From Albidovulum marisflavi (lineage in GTDB: Bacteria; Pseudomonadota; Alphaproteobacteria; Rhodobacterales; Rhodobacteraceae): DNA of 64,000 bases. The stretch's first letter is position 1. Each line of letters starts with the position of its first letter. Under the pieces are notes generated by a model that ran no database searches, was not told where the DNA came from, and was given only the letters and a program-made list of their open reading frames with translations. This document shows positions 1 to 8,223 of the stretch, one piece after another. Where the stretch lies: assembly GCF_025751435.1 (NCBI RefSeq), contig NZ_JAOWKY010000001.1, forward strand, positions 487,001-551,000. The letters run 5' to 3'. A program made the position numbers and the translations under genes.

Positions 1-15
1 CGCCCGGGGGAAGCG

Positions 16-537
16 ATGCAACGCCTTCTGGCCCGCTATTCCGATGCCATGGACAGCGTGAGCGTCTTCATCGGACGGGGTTGTTCAGTCCTTTTTTTCG
101 CCTGCGTGATCATATCGGCCCTGGAGGTCGTGATGCGCTACGGCTTCGACAGTCCGACCGTCTGGTCCACCGAACTGGCAATGACGCTTTGCGCAAGCGC
201 CTGGGTCCTGTCGGTGGGCTACGTCACCGAGCGCCATCGCCACATCTCGATCACGATGCTTGAACTGGTCGTCGGGCCGCGCGTCTGGCACCTGTTCCGC
301 CTTTTCCAGATGATCGTCGCCTTCGGCGCTGTCCTGGTTCTGACAATGGCGCTCTGGGGGCCTGCGGCCAAGGTGCTTGGTCGTACGGAATACTCGGGCA
401 CCGCCTTCAATTCGATCCAGCCCACGATCTTCAAGGTCCTGATCGTGATCGGCTGCCTTCTCTACATGGCGCAGCTTGCGGCGAACATCATCCGCTGGGC
501 GCAAAAGACCGAGGGAGACGTCTCCGGTGGGCATTGA
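16..537 (+). CDS. TRAP transporter small permease (DctQ-type)
   Basis: A 173-residue inner-membrane protein with four predicted hydrophobic segments (about residues 20-40, 55-72, 95-118 and 135-157), which is the usual length and topology of the DctQ subunit of tripartite ATP-independent periplasmic transporters. The segment with W and E (VWSTELAMTLCASAWV) is typical of the family. DctQ pairs with the large permease DctM to import an organic acid driven by an ion gradient, using a periplasmic binding protein. The next gene is DctM and overlaps it by 11 bases. The binding-protein gene is not here and presumably lies just left of the window. The ATG at 16 has a purine-rich GGGGGAAG in front. 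The substrate is inferred from downstream genes to be a sugar acid. Confidence 0.9.
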   Translation: MQRLLARYSDAMDSVSVFIGRGCSVLFFACVIISALEVVMRYGFDSPTVWSTELAMTLCASAWVLSVGYVTERHRHISITMLELVVGPRVWHLFRLFQMIVAFGAVLVLTMALWGPAAKVLGRTEYSGTAFNSIQPTIFKVLIVIGCLLYMAQLAANIIRWAQKTEGDVSGGH

Positions 538-1843
538 GATCATTACACTTCTGATCGTCGCCTCGCTTCTGGCGCTGATGGCGATCGGCGTTCCCCTTGG
601 GATCACCACGCTGACGGTGTCGCTGGCGACCGCGATCCTGTACTTCGGGCCGCGCGCCGGGTTCTTCATCGTCGGGGCGAACGTCAGCGAGGTGTTGCAC
701 AAGTACGAACTGATCGCGGTGCCGTTCTTCGTCTTCATGGCGAACGTGCTTGAACGATCCGGAATCGCCAAGTCGCTGTTCGACTCCATGGCCATCCTCG
801 GCGGCCGCTTCCGCGGCTCGGTCGGGGTGCAGACCTGCATCGTTGCCGTGGTGCTGGCGGCGATGTCGGGGATCATGGGCGGCGAAATCGTGATGTTGGG
901 CCTGATCGCGCTGCCGCAGATGCTGCGCCTCGGCTATGACAAGAAGCTGTCGATCGGCATCATCTGTGCAGCCGGCGCGCTAGCCACCCTGATCCCGCCA
1001 TCGGTCGTGCTTATCATCTACGGGCTCGCGGCGCAGGTGTCGATCACCAAGCTCTTCGCGGCTTCGGTCGTGCCTGGGCTGATACTCGCATCGCTCTATA
1101 TCACCTACATCCTGGTGCGCGTCCGGCTTAACCCCGCGATGGCGCCGATCTACGACATCCCGGAAACCGGGCTGCCGTTCCTCAAGCGGCTGACCTTCCT
1201 GTCGGGCGTCATCCTGCCCGGTCTTCTGATCGGCGCGGTGCTTGGCGTGATCTACTCTGGCGTGGCGACGGTAACCGAGGCCGCTGCGATCGGCGCGGTG
1301 GGTGCTGTCGTGGTCGCGGGGCTGCGGCGGGAACTTTCCTGGAGGATGGCACGCGACGCCATGCGCCAGACCGTGCTGACCGTCGGCTCGATCATCTGGC
1401 TGGTGCTGGGCGCGGTGTCGCTGATCGGTATTTACAACCGCATCGGCGGCGGCGACTTCCTGCGCGGCATGCTGACCAGCCTCGACGTGGCACCGCTGAC
1501 GGTGATCATCGTGATGATGCTGATCGTGATGGTTCTTGGCACGTTCCTGGAATGGATCGCGATCATCTTCATCACGGTGCCGATCTTCGCCCCGGTTGTC
1601 ATCGATCTTGGCTTCGACCCGGTCTGGTTCGGCGTGCTCTTCGCCATGAACATCCAGATCTACTACCTGTCGCCGCCCTTCGGCCCGGCCTGCTTCTTCC
1701 TGAAATCGGTTGCGCCAAAGGGGATCGAGCTTCAGCACATCTTCGCGGCGGTCCTGCCCTTCATGGCGCTGCAGGCGATCGGGCTGTTCCTTGTGCTGTT
1801 CTTTCCGCAACTCGCCCTCTGGCTGCCATCGATCTTGGAATGA
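527..1843 (+). CDS. TRAP transporter large permease (DctM-type)
   Basis: About 438 residues with some twelve hydrophobic segments, the normal size of DctM, the transport channel of TRAP systems. It opens VGIEIITLLIV and contains family-typical stretches such as GGEIVMLGLIALPQMLRLGYD and LIPPSVVLIIYG. I place the start at the GTG at 527, overlapping the dctQ end by 11 bases, because the reading frame upstream of it (from a TTG at 476) only shadows dctQ and the family begins with the first membrane helix. Co-transcribed with dctQ and the sugar-acid genes that follow. Confidence 0.92.
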   Translation: MGIEIITLLIVASLLALMAIGVPLGITTLTVSLATAILYFGPRAGFFIVGANVSEVLHKYELIAVPFFVFMANVLERSGIAKSLFDSMAILGGRFRGSVGVQTCIVAVVLAAMSGIMGGEIVMLGLIALPQMLRLGYDKKLSIGIICAAGALATLIPPSVVLIIYGLAAQVSITKLFAASVVPGLILASLYITYILVRVRLNPAMAPIYDIPETGLPFLKRLTFLSGVILPGLLIGAVLGVIYSGVATVTEAAAIGAVGAVVVAGLRRELSWRMARDAMRQTVLTVGSIIWLVLGAVSLIGIYNRIGGGDFLRGMLTSLDVAPLTVIIVMMLIVMVLGTFLEWIAIIFITVPIFAPVVIDLGFDPVWFGVLFAMNIQIYYLSPPFGPACFFLKSVAPKGIELQHIFAAVLPFMALQAIGLFLVLFFPQLALWLPSILE

Positions 1844-1855
1844 GGAGTTGATGTC

Positions 1856-2017
1856 ATGACCAATGACAAGCTGACCCATCAGGACGAAGACATCTCTGCC
1901 CCCGAATTCGCGACCGAGGAAGCGCTCGACAAGCACGAGTTCGGCAACTGGCCCGAGGTCTTCGGGCTTGTGCTGACCGCGTTCCTCATGTGGCTGACCT
2001 TTGCTTTGACCGGATGA
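1856..2017 (+). CDS. 53-aa single-pass membrane protein in the TRAP operon
   Basis: ATG at 1856 to TGA at 2015-2017 gives 53 residues. An acidic, hydrophilic first half (MTNDKLTHQDEDISAPEF...) is followed by one hydrophobic helix near the C-terminus (about residues 33-52, WPEVFGLVLTAFLMWLTFAL). GAGG lies 9-12 bases before the start. It fits exactly between the dctM stop (1843) and the dehydratase start (2022), in the same direction, so it is very likely translated. I do not recognise a family. Inference: a small accessory subunit of the TRAP permease or an assembly factor. It is too short for most gene callers. Confidence 0.6.
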   Translation: MTNDKLTHQDEDISAPEFATEEALDKHEFGNWPEVFGLVLTAFLMWLTFALTG

Positions 2018-2021
2018 ACGA

Positions 2022-3755
2022 ATGACCCGCAAAGACCCCAAAGACCTCCGCTCTGCCCGCTGGTTCGCACCCGATGACCTGCGCAGCTTCGGCCACCGCA
2101 GCCGCATGATGCAGCTGGGCTACGCCGAGCAGGATTTCCGCGACAGGCCGCTGATCGGCATCCTGAACACCTGGTCCGAGTTGAACACCTGCCACGCGCA
2201 TTTCCGCGAGCGTGTCCAGGACGTCAAGCGCGGTGTGCTTCAGGCCGGCGGGCTGGGCCTCGAGATGCCGGCGCTGTCACTGGATGAAAGCTACCTGAAA
2301 CCCACCTCGATGCTTTATCGCAACATGCTTGCGATGGAGACCGAGGAGATGATCCGTGCCCATCCCCTGGACGGTGTCGTGTTGATGGGCGGATGCGACA
2401 AGACCACGCCGGGGCTGGTGATGGGCGCGATCTCGGCGGGGGTGCCGATGATCTACCTGCCCGCAGGCCCGATGCTGCGCGGCAACTACGCGGGCAAGAT
2501 CCTGGGGTCGGGGTCGGACGCCTGGAAGTACTGGGACGAACGGCGCGCGGGCAACATCTCGGACGCCGAATGGCTGGGCGTGCAGGGCGGCATCGCGCGA
2601 TCCGCAGGCACCTGCATGACGATGGGCACGGCCTCAACCATGACCGCGATTGCGGACGCCATGGGGCTGACGCTGCCCGGCGCCTCTTCTATCCCGGCCG
2701 TGGATGCCAATCATCAGCGGATGTCGGCCGAATGCGGGCGGCGCATCGTCGAGATGGTCTGGGAAGACCTCACGCCCGACCGGATCATCACCGAGGGCGC
2801 CTGCCGCAACGCTGCGATCGTCGCAATGGCCACGGGATGTTCGACCAATGCCGTCGTCCATCTGATCGCGATGGCGCGACGCGCGGGCGTCGATCTGGCG
2901 CTCGATGACCTGGACGCGCTCGGGCGCACGACGCCGCTGATCGCCAACGTCCGCCCCTCGGGCAAGGACTACCTGATGGAGGATTTCTTTTACGCGGGTG
3001 GTCTGCGCGCGCTGATGAAGCAGATCGAAGAGCGGCTTGACACCGGTTGTCTGACGGTAACCGGCAAGACCATGGGCGAGAACCTCGAGGGCGCCGAGGT
3101 CTACAACGACGACGTGATCCGTCCGCTGTCGAACCCGGTCTACAAGGAAGGCTCGCTTGCCGTGCTGCGCGGCAATCTCTGCCCGGACGGCGCGGTGATC
3201 AAGCCCGCCGCCTGCGATCCGAAATACTACCGCCACGAAGGTCCGGCACTTGTCTTCGACAACTACCCGGACATGAAGAAGGCCGTGGACGACGAGGATC
3301 TGCAGATCACGCCCGACACTGTGATGGTGTTGCGCAATGCTGGGCCACAGGGCGGGCCGGGATTCCCCGAATGGGGCATGCTGCCGATCCCGAAGGCGCT
3401 GCTGAAGCAGGGCCACCGCGACATGCTGCGGATTTCCGACGCGCGGATGTCGGGCACCTCCTATGGCGCCTGCGTGCTCCATGTGGCCCCCGAATCCTTC
3501 GTCGGCGGCCCGCTGGCGCTGCTTCGGACCGGCGACATGGTGCGGCTCGACCTGGATGCCCGCCGGCTTGACATGCTGGTGGACGAGGACGAGCTTGCCC
3601 GCCGTCGTGCCGAATGGACCCCGCCGGAACCGCGCTTCGAGCGTGGCTGGGGCTACATGTTCTCGCGCCATGTCACGCAGGCTGACAAGGGTTGCGACTT
3701 CGATTTCCTGCAGACCGATTTCGGCCGCACGGCCGGAGAACCCGACATCTTCTGA
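2022..3755 (+). CDS. IlvD/Edd-family sugar-acid dehydratase, L-arabinonate dehydratase-like
   Basis: 577 residues, the length of the pentonate dehydratase branch of the IlvD/Edd family (about 580) and shorter than true dihydroxy-acid dehydratase IlvD. Three cysteines sit where the family binds its iron-sulfur cluster: C57 (NTCH), C125 in GGCDKTTP with K127, and C198 in AGTCMTMGTAST. The C-terminal SGTSYGACVLH contains the catalytic serine region. Members remove water from C2/C3 of aldonic acids to give 2-keto-3-deoxy acids, and spacing and length look most like L-arabinonate dehydratase. The alternatives are xylonate, fuconate or related acids. It starts 5 bases after the small membrane protein and is followed by an RraA-like gene and a semialdehyde dehydrogenase. 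Confidence 0.85.
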   Translation: MTRKDPKDLRSARWFAPDDLRSFGHRSRMMQLGYAEQDFRDRPLIGILNTWSELNTCHAHFRERVQDVKRGVLQAGGLGLEMPALSLDESYLKPTSMLYRNMLAMETEEMIRAHPLDGVVLMGGCDKTTPGLVMGAISAGVPMIYLPAGPMLRGNYAGKILGSGSDAWKYWDERRAGNISDAEWLGVQGGIARSAGTCMTMGTASTMTAIADAMGLTLPGASSIPAVDANHQRMSAECGRRIVEMVWEDLTPDRIITEGACRNAAIVAMATGCSTNAVVHLIAMARRAGVDLALDDLDALGRTTPLIANVRPSGKDYLMEDFFYAGGLRALMKQIEERLDTGCLTVTGKTMGENLEGAEVYNDDVIRPLSNPVYKEGSLAVLRGNLCPDGAVIKPAACDPKYYRHEGPALVFDNYPDMKKAVDDEDLQITPDTVMVLRNAGPQGGPGFPEWGMLPIPKALLKQGHRDMLRISDARMSGTSYGACVLHVAPESFVGGPLALLRTGDMVRLDLDARRLDMLVDEDELARRRAEWTPPEPRFERGWGYMFSRHVTQADKGCDFDFLQTDFGRTAGEPDIF

Positions 3756-3763
3756 GGCCCCTC

Positions 3764-4489
3764 ATGACCGACTACATCCTTTCCGAGGACACCCGCGCAA
3801 AGCTGAAGCGGGTCTCCACCGCCTCGATTGCGACGCAGCTCTACAAGCGCGGGCTGCGCAACCAGTTCATCCAGGGCGTGGCGCCGGTCGCGCCGAAGGA
3901 TGACAACATGGTCGGCCAGGCCTTCACCCTGCGCTACATCCCCGCGCGCGAAGACCGCAACCCGCTCGAGGTCTTCCGCAACGCCGATCATCCGCAACGC
4001 GTCGCGGTCGAAACCTGCCCGCCCGGCCATGTTCTGGTCATGGATGCCCGCAAGGACGCCCGCGCCGCCACTGCAGGCTCGATCCTGGTGACGCGGCTGG
4101 CGGTGCGGGGCTGTGCGGGCGTCGTGTCCGACGGCGGCTTCCGTGACGCGCATGGCATCGGCAAGCTTGACATGCCGGCCTATTGCGCGCGGCCCTCGGC
4201 GCCCACGAACCTGACGCTGCACGAGGCGCTGGACATCAACGTGCCGATTGCCTGCGGCGACGTGGCGGTGTTTCCTGGTGACGTGCTGGTCGGTGACCGC
4301 GACGGGGTCATGGTGATCCCCGCGCATCTCGCCGACGAGATCGCCGAAGTCTGCTCGGGCATGGAAAGCTTCGAGGATTTCGTGCTCGAAGAGGTCATGG
4401 CAGGCGCCCCCATCATCGGTCTCTATCCCTGCACCAAGGAAGAGAACCAGAAGAAATACGAAGACTGGCGCCAGAAGACGGGCCGGTAA
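3764..4489 (+). CDS. RraA-like protein (HMG/CHA-aldolase superfamily)
   Basis: 241 residues of the RraA/dimethylmenaquinone-methyltransferase-like fold, with the metal/substrate motif region GCAGVVSDGGFRD (about residues 116-128) and GDVLVGDRDGVMVIP further on. Family members include the RNase E inhibitor RraA and 4-hydroxy-4-methyl-2-oxoglutarate/4-carboxy-4-hydroxy-2-oxoadipate aldolases, which act on short oxo acids. Context decides against a role in RNA decay: it lies 8 bases after a sugar-acid dehydratase and 10 bases before a 2-oxoglutarate-semialdehyde dehydrogenase. A step between those two, such as dehydration or aldol cleavage of a 2-keto-3-deoxy acid, is my inference. ATG at 3764 is chosen; the frame upstream only shadows the dehydratase. 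Confidence 0.8.
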   Translation: MTDYILSEDTRAKLKRVSTASIATQLYKRGLRNQFIQGVAPVAPKDDNMVGQAFTLRYIPAREDRNPLEVFRNADHPQRVAVETCPPGHVLVMDARKDARAATAGSILVTRLAVRGCAGVVSDGGFRDAHGIGKLDMPAYCARPSAPTNLTLHEALDINVPIACGDVAVFPGDVLVGDRDGVMVIPAHLADEIAEVCSGMESFEDFVLEEVMAGAPIIGLYPCTKEENQKKYEDWRQKTGR

Positions 4490-4499
4490 GGAGAACAGC

Positions 4500-6017
4500 A
4501 TGACATTTACACCCTCTGGCAAGCACCTGATTGGCGGCGAATGGATCGGGGGCGGGGCGGTGTTCCACTCAGAGCCTGCGCACGGGGAGGCGCATGCGTT
4601 CTCGGCGGGGACGGTAGAGCTTGTCGACCGGGCCTGCGAGGCCGCGGAGGAGGCGTTCTGGTCCTACAGCTATTCCACCCGTGAGGCGCGGGCGGCGTTC
4701 CTCAATGCCATCGCCGACGAGATCGAGGCGCGGGCAGAGGCGATCACCGAGATCGGCAGCCAGGAAACCGGCCTGCCGGAGGCCCGGCTTCAGGGCGAGC
4801 GCGGGCGGACCACCGGGCAGCTGAGACTCTTCGCCGCCCATATCCTCAAGGGCGACTATCTCGACCGGCGCCATGATCCGGCGCTGCCAGACCGCCAGCC
4901 GCTGCCGCGCCCCGACCTCAAGCTCGTGCAGCGACCGATCGGCCCGGTCGCGGTGTTCGGCGCCTCGAACTTCCCGCTCGCCTTTTCCACCGCCGGCGGC
5001 GACACCGCCGCCGCGCTCGCCGCTGGCTGCCCGGTCGTCGTGAAGGGCCATTCGGCCCATCCCGGCACCGGCGAAATCGTCGCCGAGGCAATCCATGCCG
5101 CCATCGGCACATGCGGTGTCCATCCCGGCACCTTCAGCCTGATCCAGGGCGGCAAGCGCGAGGTCGGTCAGGCGCTGGTGCAGCATCCCCGGATCAAGGC
5201 GGTCGGCTTCACCGGCTCGCTTGCGGGCGGGCGGGCGCTCTTCGATCTCTGCGCCGCGCGTCCCGAACCGATCCCCTTCTTCGGAGAGCTTGGCTCCGTC
5301 AACCCGATGTTCCTGCTGCCCGAAGCCCTCAGGGCTCGGGGCGGGCAGATCGCAAAGGGCTGGGCCGGATCGCTGACCATGGGGGCGGGGCAGTTCTGCA
5401 CCAATCCCGGCATCGCGGTGGTGATCGAAGGCCCCGAGGCCGAGGCGTTTTCGGCGTCCGCGGCCAGCGAGCTGAAGCCAACCCCGTCGCAGACCATGCT
5501 GACCTTGGGCATCGCCTCTGCCTACCGCGCCGGGCGCGACCGGATCGCCGGATCGACCGGCGTGCGAGAGCTTCTGACCTCGACCTGCGACCTTCGCAAT
5601 GCAACCCCCTATCTTTTCGTGACCACCGGAAAGGACTGGCTGGCAAATCACGCATTGGGCGAAGAGGTCTTCGGTCCGCTCGGCCTGATCGTCACCGTGG
5701 CAGACGCCGACGAGATGGTGACGGTAGCCAAGAGCCTTCAGGGACAGCTGACCTGCACCCTGCACATGGATGCGGACGATACCGAACTGGGCCGCAAGCT
5801 CATGCCGGTGCTTGAGCGCAAGGCCGGCCGGGTGCTTGCCAACGGCTTCCCCACCGGCGTCGAGGTCGCCGACGCGATGGTCCATGGCGGCCCATACCCC
5901 GCCTCCACCAATTTCGGCGCAACCTCCGTCGGGACCCTCTCCATCCGCCGCTTCCTCAGGCCCGTCTCCTACCAGAACATTCCCGATGTGCTCCTGCCGG
6001 AAGACCTGCAAGACTAG
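4500..6017 (+). CDS. Aldehyde dehydrogenase, alpha-ketoglutarate semialdehyde (2,5-dioxovalerate) dehydrogenase type
   Basis: 505 residues of the NAD(P)-dependent aldehyde dehydrogenase superfamily. The catalytic residues are visible: N157 in ASNFPLAF, E263 in FGELGSVNP and C300 in GAGQFCTNPG. The ELGSVNP and QFCTNPG forms are characteristic of the subfamily that oxidises 2-oxoglutarate semialdehyde to 2-oxoglutarate, the last step of non-phosphorylative pentose and hexarate pathways. The start has AAGGAG a few bases upstream. Last gene of the TRAP/sugar-acid operon, so the pathway ends in the citric-acid cycle. Confidence in the family is high; in the exact substrate moderate. Confidence 0.88.
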   Translation: MTFTPSGKHLIGGEWIGGGAVFHSEPAHGEAHAFSAGTVELVDRACEAAEEAFWSYSYSTREARAAFLNAIADEIEARAEAITEIGSQETGLPEARLQGERGRTTGQLRLFAAHILKGDYLDRRHDPALPDRQPLPRPDLKLVQRPIGPVAVFGASNFPLAFSTAGGDTAAALAAGCPVVVKGHSAHPGTGEIVAEAIHAAIGTCGVHPGTFSLIQGGKREVGQALVQHPRIKAVGFTGSLAGGRALFDLCAARPEPIPFFGELGSVNPMFLLPEALRARGGQIAKGWAGSLTMGAGQFCTNPGIAVVIEGPEAEAFSASAASELKPTPSQTMLTLGIASAYRAGRDRIAGSTGVRELLTSTCDLRNATPYLFVTTGKDWLANHALGEEVFGPLGLIVTVADADEMVTVAKSLQGQLTCTLHMDADDTELGRKLMPVLERKAGRVLANGFPTGVEVADAMVHGGPYPASTNFGATSVGTLSIRRFLRPVSYQNIPDVLLPEDLQD

Positions 6018-6144
6018 ACGCAGCCCGCCAAGCTCAGCAGCAATAAGCGGTGCGGGCAGTGTCGCAAACTATGGCGGCGACCGGACGAAAAGAAAGTCGG
6101 ACTTGAACACCGGGCGGTTGCCCCTATCAGGTCCACTTGCGTTC

Positions 6145-6500
6145 CTAAAACCGTGCGGCGACCCTGAGCCATAGCCTTGACCGGGACTGCGTGAACGCTC
6201 CGACGGGCTCGTCAAGGATCCGCGATACCAGAACCTCGGCCAAGACTTCGCCCCTCAGGACACGCAGGCCGGCGGAAACACTGCTCCAACCGTCGCTGGT
6301 CGCGGGCAGGACCGGGTTTGCGTTGTCCCAGACGCGGCCGCCGTCCAGACCAAGAAACATCTGCGTCGCGTCAAGGCGCGCGTCCCGAAGATCGGGGCGA
6401 AGGACATCGTAGGCAAGCTCGATCCGGCCGCCGACGCATCGGTCACCGTTCACGAAACTGCGGTCGAAACCACGCGCGTAGGCGTTGGTTCCGTATCCGC
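6145..6500 (-). pseudogene. 3' remnant of a ShlB/FhaC-family outer-membrane transporter
   Basis: The minus-strand frame reads GYGTNAYARGFDRSFVNGD, then a stretch with GGRIELAYDVLRP, FLGLDGGRVWDN, SAGLRVLRGEVLAEVLVSRIL and finally LWLRVAARF before a TAG stop at 6147-6145. The RGFD..GD motif, the D-GRVW turn and the terminal aromatic residue are hallmarks of the C-terminal beta-barrel of two-partner-secretion transporters (ShlB/FhaC/HecB). Only about 115 residues remain of a protein normally 550 or more long, and no start or POTRA domain is present. Upstream it runs without a gap into a truncated histidine kinase on the same strand in another frame. The right boundary is approximate. Confidence 0.65.
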
Positions 6501-8215
6501 AACGCTGCGAGCACGGCGGTCAGCGGGGTGCGCAATTCGTGGCTGACGTTGGCGATGAAGCTCGACTTGGCGTCGCTGGCGCGGCGAAGCTGTTCCACCA
6601 GCGCGTCAAGCTCCTTCTCGTGCCGCTTGATGGCGGTCAGGTCGGTCACGACCACGACGCGCCCGCCGTCGTCCGTCCGCCGTTCGGTCAGGCCGATCCA
6701 GCGATCATCCACCAGTTCCCATATCTGCGTTCCCTCCGGGTTCCTGTGGTAGGCATGCGCCTCTGACAGCCAGTCGGAGGGCGCGTGCGCCGGCACGCCC
6801 GTTTCCTGCATCCGCATCAGGACCTCGCCAAAGATCGTCCCTGTCGCGACGATGCCTTCGTTGCAAAGCAGCAGCGCAGAGAACTGCGCGTTGGCAAGCG
6901 TCAGGGCATCGTCCTTGTCGAAAAGGGCGAACCCTTCCTGGATGTTCTCGATGGCGTGATAAAGGCGGCTCCGCGTCTCCCGGATCTCTCGCAGGTTCGA
7001 GTCGCGGACTTCGACCGCGGTGTTTCGGAAGACGTTGAGCGCGGCGGCCATCGAGCCCAACTCGTCGCCCGTGGGCTCGGGGATCGTCGCCGAAAGATTG
7101 CCGCCGGCGATGGCCATCATCGACTCGGTGAGCGCCTTCAACCGTGCCAGGATGTTCTTCTGAACGTAGAACCGCACGATCAGGACCGAAGAGGCGATCG
7201 TGGCACGGACCACCGAGAGAAGCAGCCAGAAGGCCGTCCGCTGGACTTTCGCCGCGTGCTGGTTGGCGGCGGCGACATCGCCTTTGGCGGCGTTCACCAT
7301 GCGATCGACCGCCGCGCCGAAGCGCGCGCCCAGGTCGGAGTTTTCCCTGAGCGCCTGATCGGCTGCGGCGGAAAGCTGCTGACGGAACGCCGTCTGGCTG
7401 GCCAAACTGTCGGCGCCGGTCAGAACATCATCAAGCACCGACAGCTTCGCGGTCAGCACGTCCCGGTCGGCCGGGGCAAGGTCCTCCACCGCGGCCCGCA
7501 GGATGGCCATACCGCTCTGGGCGTTTCGTGTCGCCTCACCCATATCGCGGCTCGCGAAGGTTTCAAGCAACAGTCCGATGCCGTCGGCCTCGGACCGCGC
7601 CCTCAGCAGCCGAAGCCTTTGCTTGATTATCAGAGGGTCCGCCGCCAGAACGCGCGCCAAGCCCTCGGCCTGATCCTCGGTGTAGCCATCCAGCAGGACA
7701 CGGATGCCTTCCACCGCCTCGCGTCCTGTTGCAACCTGCTTGTCGAGTGTGGATTCAACAGCGATCCTGGCGCTGACCATCCTGTTGATGGCGTCGATAT
7801 TCGCTGCAAAAAGCGAGGCCGATCTTTCTATGGCCGAGACGCTTCTGGCTTCGAGGTCGTATCCCGACATCTCGTCCAGAAGCGCGTCAAGCTGATCCAC
7901 GCGGGTGACAAGCGCCGAGTTCAGCTCGGCCTGTGCCTGGGCGGAGGGGGCAGAGGCCAGGTCGGGGACAGTTTCGACGATCTCCTGTGCGACTCGGGTC
8001 AGGTCGAGCGCCGTCGTCGCGATCGGGATCGCCTGGTTTGCGATGCGGTCATGGCTCTGGCGGTTGAGCCAGAGCGAGAATACCGCGATGGCCGCGGCTA
8101 TGACGACAAGCGCGCTGAGCCCGACGAAGGCGGCAAGAAGCCGCCGCCGCAGGCTGCCCGTCGACCGGCTTCCGGCCACCGGGGCTGCTGCTGCGATTTC
8201 GCTGGCGGCCGTCAT
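6443..8215 (-). pseudogene. Sensor histidine kinase truncated after the H-box
   Basis: 590 residues with a transmembrane helix near residues 28-50, a long periplasmic helical sensor region, a second helix near 330-352, a HAMP linker (ending TGDELGSMAAALNVF), a PAS-like domain (about 415-530) and the phosphoacceptor motif NVSHELRTPLTAVL with H559. Within about ten residues of this the kinase similarity stops, and the frame runs on through IRNQRLRAWFRPQFRER, which is a frameshifted reading of an outer-membrane transporter gene. The catalytic ATP-binding domain (N, G1, F, G2 boxes) and any receiver domain are missing, so it cannot phosphorylate itself. It starts 8 bases after the TAXI gene, suggesting the two formed a sensory unit. 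The missing part was probably lost by deletion; a contig misjoin is the alternative. Confidence 0.75.
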
Positions 8216-8223
8216 CGGCGGGA

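Noticed and set aside
980-2107. 375-codon minus-strand frame over dctM
   Set aside because: Composition dominated by R, H, D and Q typical of antisense frames; the plus strand encodes DctM and a small membrane protein.
4569-6011. 480-codon open frame opposite the aldehyde dehydrogenase
   Set aside because: Antisense shadow with no domains; the plus-strand gene has intact catalytic residues.
6443-6510. C-terminal IRNQRLRAWFRPQFRER of the kinase as a genuine alternative domain
   Set aside because: The same DNA read in another frame gives the conserved GYGTNAYARGFD of ShlB-type barrels, so the kinase frame there is accidental.
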